In this document: positions 27,157 through 35,283 of the stretch, in pieces | Position numbering within the stretch: the stretch's first letter is position 1 | Layout of the letters: every line of letters starts with the position of its first letter | NCBI GenBank assembly: GCA_017695065.1 | Contig: JADILZ010000054.1 | Coordinates: 1 to 64,000, forward strand | Length of the DNA stretch: 64,000 bases | Origin: Candidatus Cryptobacteroides excrementipullorum | Lineage (GTDB): Bacteria; Bacteroidota; Bacteroidia; Bacteroidales; UBA932 | Direction: 5' to 3' | Notes under the pieces: generated by a model | Seen by the model: only the letters and a program-made list of their open reading frames with translations | What the model was told of the DNA's origin: nothing | Database searches by the model: none | Position numbers and translations under genes: made by a program

Positions 27157-27486
27157 TCACTCGATTATGCCGGCGCAGTACAGAAGTCCGATGAACGGGG
27201 TCTGCTGGCGTCTGATATACGGTTTTACAATGGATGTGTTGATGTCCGGGAAGTTCCTGACAATGCCATAGGCTGACACGAAGTCTTTTCCGGTGAGGTA
27301 TTCCCCCGTGTCGGCACGCTTTGTCCCTGGTGTACCTCCCTTGACAAAAATGCAGCTGCCGACGAAAGTCGCGCTGTACCTTATCCCTGTGACTGAGGTG
27401 AATGAACCGTTTTCCTGCACAAAGGAAACGACGTGTTTCCATATCTCCTCACCTGGTATGCCGGTGTATTCTTCCTTGATTTTCAT
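27157..27486 (-). CDS. Short protein of unknown function
   Basis: A 109-residue ORF starting at the ATG at 27486 (MKIKEEYTGIPGEEIWKHVVSFVQENGSFTS). The ORF track extends it to 212 residues, but that extension reads through a strong promoter (27512-27543) and into the divergent gene, so the short form is preferred. I recognise no domain. It has no signal peptide or membrane segment. The promoter immediately upstream supports it being a real gene. Confidence 0.6.
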   Translation of the reverse strand: MKIKEEYTGIPGEEIWKHVVSFVQENGSFTSVTGIRYSATFVGSCIFVKGGTPGTKRADTGEYLTGKDFVSAYGIVRNFPDINTSIVKPYIRRQQTPFIGLLYCAGIIE

Positions 27487-27511
27487 TTGAATCCATTTTT
27501 GGCCGTAAAGC

Positions 27512-27543
27512 CAAATATAGGAAGAAGCCGAGAGCAATGCAAA
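27512..27543 (-). promoter_or_regulatory. Bacteroidota-type promoter, TTTG-N20-TATATTTG
   Basis: On the minus strand TTTG, a 20-base spacer and TATATTTG fit the -33/-7 consensus of the Bacteroidota housekeeping sigma. It lies about 25 bases before ATG 27486. The spacer CATTGCTCTCGGCTTCTTC is identical to that of the promoter at 60998-61029. A small dyad (TTTGGC-N6-GCCAAA) overlaps the -7 end and early transcript. Confidence 0.8.
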
Positions 27544-27590
27544 TTTTTTATTTTCCTTTCCGCATCCGAGCCAGCAGCTGTCCGGGCGGA

Positions 27591-27623
27591 TTGGGGAAAA
27601 TCGGAAATTGTTTTTTAAATTTG
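27591..27623 (+). promoter_or_regulatory. Probable promoter of the arginine-deiminase-family gene
   Basis: TTG (27591-27593), 22 bases, then TAAATTTG (27616-27623), with the start codon 23 bases downstream. The -7 matches TAnnTTTG; the -33 spacing is slightly long. It is divergent from the promoter at 27512-27543. Confidence 0.6.
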
Positions 27624-27646
27624 TGTGTTTTTGAAACGCAGACTGT

Positions 27647-28915
27647 ATGGATAACAGGAAAATAAGGATAAACGTGGATTCCGAGATCGGGAATCTTGAA
27701 GCGGTGCTCCTGCATCCGCCGGGAGCAGAGGTGGAGAACATGACTCCGAGAAACGTACAGAGGGCCTTGTACAGTGACATTCTGAACCTGTCCATCGCAC
27801 AGCAGGAATATGCCCAGCTTCACGGTGTGCTTTCCAGGGTGTCCGAGGTGTTCCTCATGGATGACCTGCTGGTCAGGGTGCTTGAAAACAGGGAGGCCCG
27901 CACCGGGCTCCTGCAGCGCATCTGTGTGAGCGAGGATGTGACCGGCTATTATGACATGCTTCTGGACATGCCTTCGGCCAGGCTGGCCAAGGTCCTCATC
28001 GAGGGGCTTCCTGCCAGGATTGACACTCTCACGGCATTCCTCAAGAACGAATACTACGCACTCTATCCCCTGTACAACTTCTATTTCACACGCGATGCGG
28101 CCGTGACGATGGGTAACAGCGCACTTATATGCCGCATGGCCAACAAGGTCCGGATGCGCGAGTCCTATATCATGGACGCGATTTACCGCTCAAGCGGGGT
28201 CTTCGACTGTAAGGTCATAGATGCCAACGATTTCCAGCCTCATAACTCTCCTGTGATGATGGAAGGGGGAGATATACTTGTAGCCAGGGAGGACATCCTT
28301 CTTCTGGGGAACGGATGCCGCACCAGTTCGCAGGGGATCGATTTTATGATAGAGCGTCTCAGGAGAGACCGTGATAAAGGGAAATTCCATATCATAGTGC
28401 AGCAGCTTCCGTCCGAGCCTGAGTCCTTTATCCATCTGGACATGGTCTTCACTTTCCTTGACAGGGACAAATGCATGATATTCGAGCCGTTGATTCTCGG
28501 GGACAACCAGTATCAGACAGTGCATATCACTGTAGAGGACGGTAAGGTGACCAGGATCAGTCCTGTGTCGGACATACTTACTGCACTCAGGCGTCTGGGA
28601 ATAGACCTGGAACCTGTAATATGCGGAGGTTCAGACGAATGGGACCAGGAAAGGGAGCAGTGGCACAGCGGGGCCAACTGTTTTGCTTTCGCCCCCGGGA
28701 AGGTCATATCCTATGCAAGGAATGTCCATACGCTCGAATGTCTTGACAGAAAAGGATTTGAAATCATCCCTGCATCGGATGTGATTTCAGGTAAGGCTGA
28801 TGTCAGTGGAGAAAAGCCGTGCGTGGTGACGATTGCCGGGTCAGAGCTGCCGAGAGGAGGCGGAGGTGCGAGATGCATGACAATGCCTCTCTCAAGAAAG
28901 AAAATCCTCTGGTAG
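27647..28915 (+). CDS. Arginine-deiminase-family amidinohydrolase
   Basis: A 422-residue guanidino-modifying enzyme. The N-terminus VDSEIGNLEAVLLHPPGAEVENMTP matches arginine deiminase, as do NFYFTRDAAVTMG (FTRD near residues 148-151), MEGGDILV near 206, and the catalytic cysteine in GGGGARCMTMPLSR (Cys410). Arginine deiminase converts arginine to citrulline and ammonia. No carbamoyltransferase or carbamate kinase gene lies beside it, so it is not part of a visible arc operon; citrulline production or arginine scavenging is possible. It converges with pssA twelve bases later. Confidence 0.85.
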   Translation: MDNRKIRINVDSEIGNLEAVLLHPPGAEVENMTPRNVQRALYSDILNLSIAQQEYAQLHGVLSRVSEVFLMDDLLVRVLENREARTGLLQRICVSEDVTGYYDMLLDMPSARLAKVLIEGLPARIDTLTAFLKNEYYALYPLYNFYFTRDAAVTMGNSALICRMANKVRMRESYIMDAIYRSSGVFDCKVIDANDFQPHNSPVMMEGGDILVAREDILLLGNGCRTSSQGIDFMIERLRRDRDKGKFHIIVQQLPSEPESFIHLDMVFTFLDRDKCMIFEPLILGDNQYQTVHITVEDGKVTRISPVSDILTALRRLGIDLEPVICGGSDEWDQEREQWHSGANCFAFAPGKVISYARNVHTLECLDRKGFEIIPASDVISGKADVSGEKPCVVTIAGSELPRGGGGARCMTMPLSRKKILW

Positions 28916-28927
28916 CCCCTCTCTATT

Positions 28928-29659
28928 CTATTTCCCGAACAGGGGTTTCGACAGCAGGTTCATCACTATGTAGGCTATGAACGACATGAATACTGTCATG
29001 GACCAGTTCAGTCCCATTGTGAGTACCAGTATCGCCGACACTACAACGACTCCGATGAAAGAGACCCTCTGCCTGTAGATAGGCGAATCCTTGCTCGTGC
29101 CTTTCTTGAATTTCATGGAGAACATCGGTATCTCGCTCACCAGCAGAGCCGAAAGTATGACGGAGAGGACGGGGATGAATATGTTCCCATGTGCCCATCC
29201 GGTAAGGAAGCTGTCAGTCTGGTGCAGGATATAGTATGTCAGAGAGCCGCATATCATGGCGCATGCTGGAGTCGCGAGGCCTATGAAATTCTCCCTCTGG
29301 CGGTCGTCCACATTGAACTTGGCGAGCCTCAGGACGGAGAAAAGCGCTATGGCCAGCGGGATGTAGGTCCACACGGTGGCTTCGCCTGTCATCAGTACCA
29401 TGAGCCTGTGCAGCATCATAGCCGGCAGGATGCCGAAGCTTACCGAGTCGGCAAGGGAGTCAAGTTCTTTTCCCATAGCCGAATACGCATTAAGGGCCCT
29501 TGCTGCAAGCCCGTCACAGAAATCGAATACTGCTGCGGCAAGCATGAGAAGGAAGGATATGTCAAGATTTCCGGAAAAAGCGCATATTATCCCCGCGAGC
29601 CCGCTCAGCAGGTTGAGAGATGTTATCGTGTTGGGGATATTCTTCAAGATGATGTCCAT
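28928..29659 (-). CDS. pssA: CDP-diacylglycerol-serine O-phosphatidyltransferase
   Basis: Makes phosphatidylserine, precursor of phosphatidylethanolamine, at the inner membrane. The CDP-alcohol phosphatidyltransferase motif DG-x2-AR-x8-G-x3-D-x3-D is complete: DGLAAR at residues 49-54, Gly63, Asp67 and Asp71. The protein has 243 residues and multiple membrane segments, starting IILKNIPNTITSLNLLSGLAGII as in PssA. No psd gene is adjacent. It faces the arginine-deiminase-family gene head to head at its 3' end. Confidence 0.93.
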   Translation of the reverse strand: MDIILKNIPNTITSLNLLSGLAGIICAFSGNLDISFLLMLAAAVFDFCDGLAARALNAYSAMGKELDSLADSVSFGILPAMMLHRLMVLMTGEATVWTYIPLAIALFSVLRLAKFNVDDRQRENFIGLATPACAMICGSLTYYILHQTDSFLTGWAHGNIFIPVLSVILSALLVSEIPMFSMKFKKGTSKDSPIYRQRVSFIGVVVVSAILVLTMGLNWSMTVFMSFIAYIVMNLLSKPLFGK

Positions 29660-29707
29660 GGAGCAAGTCTGGTTCGGACGGCCGTGCCGTCATTGTTGTA
29701 ATATCAT

Positions 29708-29773
29708 TTTGGCCATCCGTGCCGTGCGCCGTCCCCGGGAATCCAGGTTCCGGCCAGGCTCAGGATGGCCAAA
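29708..29773. repeat. Long palindrome between the C1 peptidase gene and pssA
   Basis: TTTGGCCATCC at 29708-29718 is the exact reverse complement of GGATGGCCAAA at 29763-29773. The 44-base interior contains further GC-rich self-complementary sequence. It lies just after the stop of the minus-strand peptidase and could act as a terminator or processing hairpin, but a clear T tract in that direction is absent. Confidence 0.6.
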
Positions 29774-29788
29774 GACATGAGTAGAATG

Positions 29789-30985
29789 TTATTTGATACC
29801 GAGTTTCTTCTTTATGTCCTTAGGAAGGGCATCCTTGTGGACGAGGAAATTCATGGTCTTGTATTTCACGAAGTTGTCTGATATGTACCAGATGCCGTCA
29901 TACTTGCCGGTGACACCCCATGAGTTCTTCACCATGAAGAAGTCGTTACCATTCTGGTCCTTTGCAAGTCCGAATATCTGCATCCCGTGGTCATCGGTAG
30001 TGGTCTTGCGGTCATATCCGTCCTGCCTCATTTCAGCTGTGATCTCAGGTTCTGCTGCCTCGGATACGTTCTCCTCAGGTTTCTCTTCGGATTTTCCTAC
30101 CCAGCGCTCCTGATCGGAACCTGCCGCTTTCTTCGGAGCCTCCTTCACGACACCTATACCGTCACGGGTAAATCCTTTCTCGCTGACGTCTGCTCCCCAT
30201 GCGATGGTGTAGCCGTTCTCGATGGCGCTGTAGATGATCTCCATCATCTCGTCGAGAGGTACGTTGTATGAAGTGTCCCATCTCCAGTTGTCACCCACTT
30301 CCACCACGAACTGGCTGTAGTACGGATGATGTGTGTATGATGTGATAGAGACGTAGTCGTCCGGGTTAATCCCTAGATAGTCCCTGTAGGACTCAGGGGT
30401 ATATTTGACACCGTCCACCTCGAACTCCTGAGGGACCTTGCCGAGATATGCGTCGAGGATGCCGTCGAATCCGTCAAGCCATGCAGTGGTGAGTGTCCTG
30501 TTGGGATTCGAGGCCACTGCCTTGACATATGCGGCGAGCACGGCATCGAGCTCGGACTGCTCCGGAAGTTCCGTGCCGTAGTTCATCCCTGAATATGCGC
30601 TGTCAGGAACGATACCGTATTCCTTGATTACTGTGAGCACATCCTCGCAGGAACTTCCCGGGCCGAAGCGGAGGTCTCCGTCAAGCCTGACGTATTTCAC
30701 GGCCCTGTCATGGTATGAGTTGCGGACTATGAACATCTCCGAGAGGTCCACATCCTTGTATCCCTTTATCCTCATGATCTCGGACTCCAGGAATCCTATC
30801 CCTGAATAACTCCAGCATGTACCTGAACGGTACTGGTTCTTGATGGAGGAAATCGGGTTTTCCTTTACTGTTGTGAAAACATACTCAGGGGCCTTCTTCT
30901 CGTCAGGCTTGTCCTGGGCAAGAGCCGATACGGCAGGCAGCGCCAGAGCGACGGCGGCTGCAAGCAAAAACTTGTTTGGGTTCAT
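29789..30985 (-). CDS. Exported C1-family (papain/bleomycin-hydrolase-like) cysteine peptidase
   Basis: A 398-residue peptidase with a signal peptide (MNPNKFLLAAAVALALPAVSALA). The catalytic triad is readable: Cys57 in QYRSGTCWSYSG, His333 in TTDDHGMQIFG, and Asn354 in FMVKNSWGVTG. This is the layout of Bacteroidota C1 peptidases related to aminopeptidase C. A roughly 40-residue acidic insertion (GSDQERWVGKSEEKPEENVSEAAEPEITAEM) lies shortly before the active-site histidine. Export suggests periplasmic peptide trimming. A TATCTTTG -7 element lies upstream at 31063-31070. Confidence 0.9.
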   Translation of the reverse strand: MNPNKFLLAAAVALALPAVSALAQDKPDEKKAPEYVFTTVKENPISSIKNQYRSGTCWSYSGIGFLESEIMRIKGYKDVDLSEMFIVRNSYHDRAVKYVRLDGDLRFGPGSSCEDVLTVIKEYGIVPDSAYSGMNYGTELPEQSELDAVLAAYVKAVASNPNRTLTTAWLDGFDGILDAYLGKVPQEFEVDGVKYTPESYRDYLGINPDDYVSITSYTHHPYYSQFVVEVGDNWRWDTSYNVPLDEMMEIIYSAIENGYTIAWGADVSEKGFTRDGIGVVKEAPKKAAGSDQERWVGKSEEKPEENVSEAAEPEITAEMRQDGYDRKTTTDDHGMQIFGLAKDQNGNDFFMVKNSWGVTGKYDGIWYISDNFVKYKTMNFLVHKDALPKDIKKKLGIK

Positions 30986-31062
30986 TTCAGTTACAATATG
31001 TTTAACATGTTATCTTCCGCTGTTTCAGCACCTTGGTACGGTGCATGCCTGTACGGGCCTTG

Positions 31063-31070
31063 CAAAGATA
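31063..31070 (-). promoter_or_regulatory. -7 element for the C1 peptidase gene
   Basis: TATCTTTG on the minus strand, 78 bases before the start codon at 30985. A good -33 TTTG is not visible at the right spacing, so only the -7 is claimed. Confidence 0.45.
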
Positions 31071-31182
31071 TGAAATTTGTCGCTTTTTTCGTACTTTCGC
31101 ACCAATTTAGTTGAATGGCCGGCCTGATACTGCGCCCGGCCGGTGGAATACGCTATAACCGGATCTTCCTCAAAAGGACGGA

Positions 31183-31854
31183 ATGACACCTGTAAGGAAC
31201 ATATTATACATCCACGGGATGGGGGGCGGAGGCGACAGCCGGATCCCCTCCATCCTGAAGGAACACATAGGGAACGCCCTGCCTTCCGGCTGCGGATTCC
31301 GTCTGGAGGTGGTCGTGCGCACATACAGTTTCGATCCCTGCAAGGCGTGGGGGCAGATTTCCTCATGGGTGGAGGAACTGCGTCCCGTGCTCATAGCAGG
31401 CGAGTCGCTCGGCTCCTTGAATGCCATCAGGATATGCGGTCTTCCACATGTCCTTGTCTCGCCTTCGCTCAATGCCCCGCTTTATCTCGGCTACCTCGCC
31501 CCGCTTACGCTCATACCCGGGGTCACACGGCTGTTCGACAGGATTTACAGGCCGAAAGAAGGGGACAGGCAGAGACTTCATTTTGTTTACGGCACATTGA
31601 AGAAATACAGGCAGTTGCGCCGTGAGGCGCTTGCCAACTCCCCGCTGAACGGAAGCCGGGACAGTTTTTTCGCCTTTTTCGGGCGCAGGGACCATTACCG
31701 CAGGAGCGGCATTGTAAGCGTAAGGACATACAGGAAGTATTTCGGAACTTCGTACGCCCTATATGATGGCACTCATTTTATGGAAGAGGAATTTGTCATG
31801 TCCATGCTGATGCCGAAGATTGTTGAGCTCGTCTTCAAAGAAAGCGGCCGGTGA
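31183..31854 (+). CDS. Small alpha/beta-hydrolase (YqiA/esterase-like)
   Basis: A 223-residue cytoplasmic alpha/beta-hydrolase. ILYIHGMGGGGDSRIPSIL supplies the oxyanion HGxGG motif, the nucleophile is Ser75 in the elbow GESLGS, an acid is likely Asp in FGRRDHY, and the histidine is in YDGTHFMEEE. It resembles short YqiA/YcfP-type esterases. The substrate is unknown. It stands alone between a divergent peptidase gene and the SusC gene. Confidence 0.75.
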   Translation: MTPVRNILYIHGMGGGGDSRIPSILKEHIGNALPSGCGFRLEVVVRTYSFDPCKAWGQISSWVEELRPVLIAGESLGSLNAIRICGLPHVLVSPSLNAPLYLGYLAPLTLIPGVTRLFDRIYRPKEGDRQRLHFVYGTLKKYRQLRREALANSPLNGSRDSFFAFFGRRDHYRRSGIVSVRTYRKYFGTSYALYDGTHFMEEEFVMSMLMPKIVELVFKESGR

Positions 31855-31902
31855 TAAGGAGGCCGGGATTGTATGCATATTTCATATTTTCAAGGTATTT
31901 TG

Positions 31903-31933
31903 TTGAAGGGGAGAAATTTTTTTCTTATTTTCG
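31903..31933 (+). promoter_or_regulatory. Promoter of the susC-susD pair
   Basis: TTG (31903-31905), a 20-base spacer and TATTTTCG (31926-31933), close to the TTTG / TAnnTTTG consensus, about 54 bases before the susC start at 31988. Confidence 0.6.
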
Positions 31934-31987
31934 CCGAAAGGTATGTATTACCACTATTGTATAATTAAACTAACTAACATTAAAACT

Positions 31988-34900
31988 ATGTTCAAGAACA
32001 AACTTACTGTCGGCAGGCTTGTCCTTGTTATGGCCCTTTGTCTGGCAGGGACAGTGACTGGGGGGGGTATTGCTTTAGCATCCCCGAGTTCTTACCAGCA
32101 GACTGACGAATGTACCGGATCCGTGAAGGATCCTTCCGGCAATCCGATTATCGGAGCCGCCGTCCAGATCAAAGGGACGCTCAAAGGTGTGAGTACGGAC
32201 ATGGACGGCAAATTCTCTCTCTCAGATGTCAATGACGGTGACATCCTCGTTTTCCAGTGTATAGGATACAAGACTGTAGAGGCCGCATGGACTGGAGGGG
32301 CCATGGATATTGTGATGGAAGAAGACACCCAGGCTCTTGATGAAGTCGTGGTGGTCGGATACGGAGTCCAGAAGAAGGTCAATGTCTCCGGGTCAGTCTA
32401 TTCCGTGAAGATGGATGACATCCTCGGCGACAGGCCTCAGCCGAGCGTGTCGGCGGCACTCCAGGGAGCAGTCCCTGGCCTTTACATTTCCACGAGCTCC
32501 AACACCCCGGGCCAGACCGGCAAGAGTATCCAGATAAGGGGAACGGCCACATTCTCAGGGAGTAACAACTCTACATCCGGAATTTCCCCTCTGATCCTCA
32601 TCGACAACGTCCCCGGAGACATCGACGCTCTGAACCCAGACGACATCGAGTCCGTGACAGTCCTGAAGGATGCGTCCTCGTCGGCAATCTACGGAGCCAG
32701 GGCGGCGGCCGGAGTCGTGCTCATCACCACCAAGCGTCCGCAGAAGGCTGAGAAGGTCTCCATCAACTACAGCAACAACTTCGGTTTCATCAACCCGACC
32801 AATCTTCCGAAACAGGTCGATGCGACCACCTATCTGGGCATCTACCAGGAGGCGTTCAATACTGACTCCTATGTGGCTGCAGGACAGAGCATCCCTGACT
32901 GGCTCAACTACCTGGACCTCTACAAGAACGACAGGTCGGCTCTGGGCAGTCTGGGTACCCTGTATGACAACGGGATATTCGTCCCGAACGGTGACAACAC
33001 CCGCTACTATCTGAGTGAGAGGGATATATATGAGAGGATGATGGAGACTGGCTTCTCCCAGACACACAACATCTCGGTGAGCGGAGCCACTGACAGGATC
33101 CGCTTCAGGGTATCCGGGAACGGGTATTTCGAGAACGGACCTCTTGCCCTTGACAAGGACAAGTACAAGAGAATGTCATTCAGCGGCAGCGTGTCGGCGG
33201 ACGTGACCAAATGGTTCACTCAGGAGGTCAACTTCCTCTACACCAGGCAGGACCGCCGCTATCTGAATGACGAGACTGGCTACCTGTACAGCAACCGTCT
33301 GATGAACTTCCTCCCGGACGGGCAGGACCCTGACGGTATCGATATCCGCACACCGCGCAACATCATCGAGAACAGCAACACCAGGCACACCAACATCGAC
33401 ACCCCGCGTTTCATGTTCAGGTCCGTGGTCAAGCCGGTCAAAGGGCTTGAAGCTGTGTTTGAATATACCTACCAGAAACAGACTACCAATTTCAACTACT
33501 ATTCCGGGAAGTGGACATCCGTCGACATACAGCAGACTACCGCCACTACGCCTGCGGGGAACGACTACTATGTGGCCAGGAACTTCTACGACGCGCGCAA
33601 CTCGTTCAACCTGTATGCGACCTACAAGATAGACGTAGCGGAAGACCACCACTTCTCCCTGATGGCCGGTTACTCCCAGGAGGACTACGACTACGCCTAC
33701 TACAACACGAACGCGGAGGAGCAGGCCCTTGTTGACATCCCGTCGATGGGCAACGCCCAGGGAATCATCACCACGACTGACGACTATGCCCAGTACGCGA
33801 TCCGGAGCGGCTTCTTCAGGTTCAACTACGACTACAAGGAGAAGTACATCCTCGAGGTGAGCGGGCGCTATGACGGCTCGTCAAAGTTCCCGAAGGCTTC
33901 ACGGTTCGCGTTCTTCCCGTCCTTCTCGGTAGCATGGAACGTAGCCAACGAGGGGTTCGCGAAGAACCTCGGATGGCTGAACGAGCTGAAGCCGAGGTTC
34001 TCCTACGGGTCCATCGGCAACCAGAACACGGCAGGCTACTATGACTACATCTCCACCATGGCATTGAACACCCAGGCGACGGTATGGCTTGACGGGGGTA
34101 ACGACGGTTATGTCACCTCCATCGGCATGCCGGGACTTGTGAGCGCCAACTTCACCTGGGAGACCATAACCACGACGAACGCGGCAGTCGATTTCGCCTT
34201 CTTCAACAACCGCCTCACCGGAACCTTCGAATGGTACCAGCGAGACACGAAGGACATCCTTTCCGAGAGTGTGGATCTCCCGAGCGTCATCGGGGCTGAA
34301 GCTCCTAACCAGAATGTCGGAGCCCTCCGGACCCGCGGGTGGGAACTGTCTCTGCAGTGGCGCGGCAAGATAGGCTCTAAGGTGGACTATAACGTCGGAG
34401 TTAACCTGTGGGACTACAAGTCCACGATCACGTCCCTGAACTTCAACACGACCAAGAACCTTGACTACCTCTACGAGGGCAAGACCGTCGGCGAGATCTG
34501 GGGATATGAATATGACGGGTTCTACACAGTCGATGATTTCGTAGAGTCCACGGTCGGAGGCGACTGGGTTCTGAAGGACGGAGTTCCTTCCTTGAGTGGA
34601 TATTCCCCGCGTCCGGGAGACTACAAGTTCAAGAACCTTGTGGACAACCAGTACGGTGACAATGACGTCAACAACATCAACTCTGGACAGAACACTGCTG
34701 ACGAGCCTGGAGACCGCAAGGTGATAGGCAACACGACCCCGCGCTACCAGTACGGCATCAACCTGGGCATAAGCTACGCCGGGTTCAGTCTGAACGTCAT
34801 GCTGCAGGGAGTCGGGAAGCGCGACTACATGTACACGGGCCCTTATCTCTACACATTCAACAACGGGGATGCCCAGTGGTATCCTGTATATGAAGGGACT

Positions 34901-35260
34901 CTGGACTACTGGACACCGGTAAGCACAGACCCGAGCAGCCCTGACTACATGGTCTCCGCGAATCCTGGCGCCACCCTTCCTCGAATCTATGGAAACCTGG
35001 GCAATGCAGGGTCCAATCGCAGGAACAACGACCACATGCTCAGCAGCGCGGCATACATGAGGATAAAGAACCTGACCCTGTCATATACGTTCCCTCATCG
35101 CTGGCTCTCCAAGATCCAGGTCTCAAACCTGAGGCTGTTCCTGAGCATGGAGAACCTCGCGACATTCTCATCACTGCCTAAAGGCCTTGACCCGGAGACT
35201 CTTGCATGGTCATACCCTATGTACCGCACGATGTCGTTCGGTCTCAATCTTTCGTTCTGA
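31988..35260 (+). CDS. SusC/RagA-type TonB-dependent outer-membrane transporter
   Basis: A 1,090-residue TonB-linked outer-membrane protein that with its SusD partner imports an oligomeric nutrient. From ATG 31988 there is a signal peptide (MFKNKLTVGRLVLVMALCLAGTVTGGGIALA), a carboxypeptidase-like domain (GSVKDPSGNPIIGAAVQIKGT), the DEVVVVGYGVQKK segment typical of SusC, a plug domain with VLKDASSSAIYGARAAAGVVLITTK, and a long beta-barrel ending in MSFGLNLSF with a terminal aromatic residue. The 15-residue upstream extension in the ORF track is rejected. No glycosidase, regulator or sigma/anti-sigma gene is adjacent, so the substrate is not indicated. Confidence 0.93.
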   Translation: MFKNKLTVGRLVLVMALCLAGTVTGGGIALASPSSYQQTDECTGSVKDPSGNPIIGAAVQIKGTLKGVSTDMDGKFSLSDVNDGDILVFQCIGYKTVEAAWTGGAMDIVMEEDTQALDEVVVVGYGVQKKVNVSGSVYSVKMDDILGDRPQPSVSAALQGAVPGLYISTSSNTPGQTGKSIQIRGTATFSGSNNSTSGISPLILIDNVPGDIDALNPDDIESVTVLKDASSSAIYGARAAAGVVLITTKRPQKAEKVSINYSNNFGFINPTNLPKQVDATTYLGIYQEAFNTDSYVAAGQSIPDWLNYLDLYKNDRSALGSLGTLYDNGIFVPNGDNTRYYLSERDIYERMMETGFSQTHNISVSGATDRIRFRVSGNGYFENGPLALDKDKYKRMSFSGSVSADVTKWFTQEVNFLYTRQDRRYLNDETGYLYSNRLMNFLPDGQDPDGIDIRTPRNIIENSNTRHTNIDTPRFMFRSVVKPVKGLEAVFEYTYQKQTTNFNYYSGKWTSVDIQQTTATTPAGNDYYVARNFYDARNSFNLYATYKIDVAEDHHFSLMAGYSQEDYDYAYYNTNAEEQALVDIPSMGNAQGIITTTDDYAQYAIRSGFFRFNYDYKEKYILEVSGRYDGSSKFPKASRFAFFPSFSVAWNVANEGFAKNLGWLNELKPRFSYGSIGNQNTAGYYDYISTMALNTQATVWLDGGNDGYVTSIGMPGLVSANFTWETITTTNAAVDFAFFNNRLTGTFEWYQRDTKDILSESVDLPSVIGAEAPNQNVGALRTRGWELSLQWRGKIGSKVDYNVGVNLWDYKSTITSLNFNTTKNLDYLYEGKTVGEIWGYEYDGFYTVDDFVESTVGGDWVLKDGVPSLSGYSPRPGDYKFKNLVDNQYGDNDVNNINSGQNTADEPGDRKVIGNTTPRYQYGINLGISYAGFSLNVMLQGVGKRDYMYTGPYLYTFNNGDAQWYPVYEGTLDYWTPVSTDPSSPDYMVSANPGATLPRIYGNLGNAGSNRRNNDHMLSSAAYMRIKNLTLSYTFPHRWLSKIQVSNLRLFLSMENLATFSSLPKGLDPETLAWSYPMYRTMSFGLNLSF

Positions 35261-35283
35261 CAAACCAAATAAAACGACTATCA

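Noticed and set aside
27487-27795. N-terminal extension of the 27157 gene in the ORF track
   Set aside because: The extension passes through its own promoter and overlaps the divergent arginine-deiminase-family gene.
33899-35035. 378-residue minus-strand ORF
   Set aside because: Shadow of susC; the plus strand is a clear SusC barrel and the minus product has no domain.
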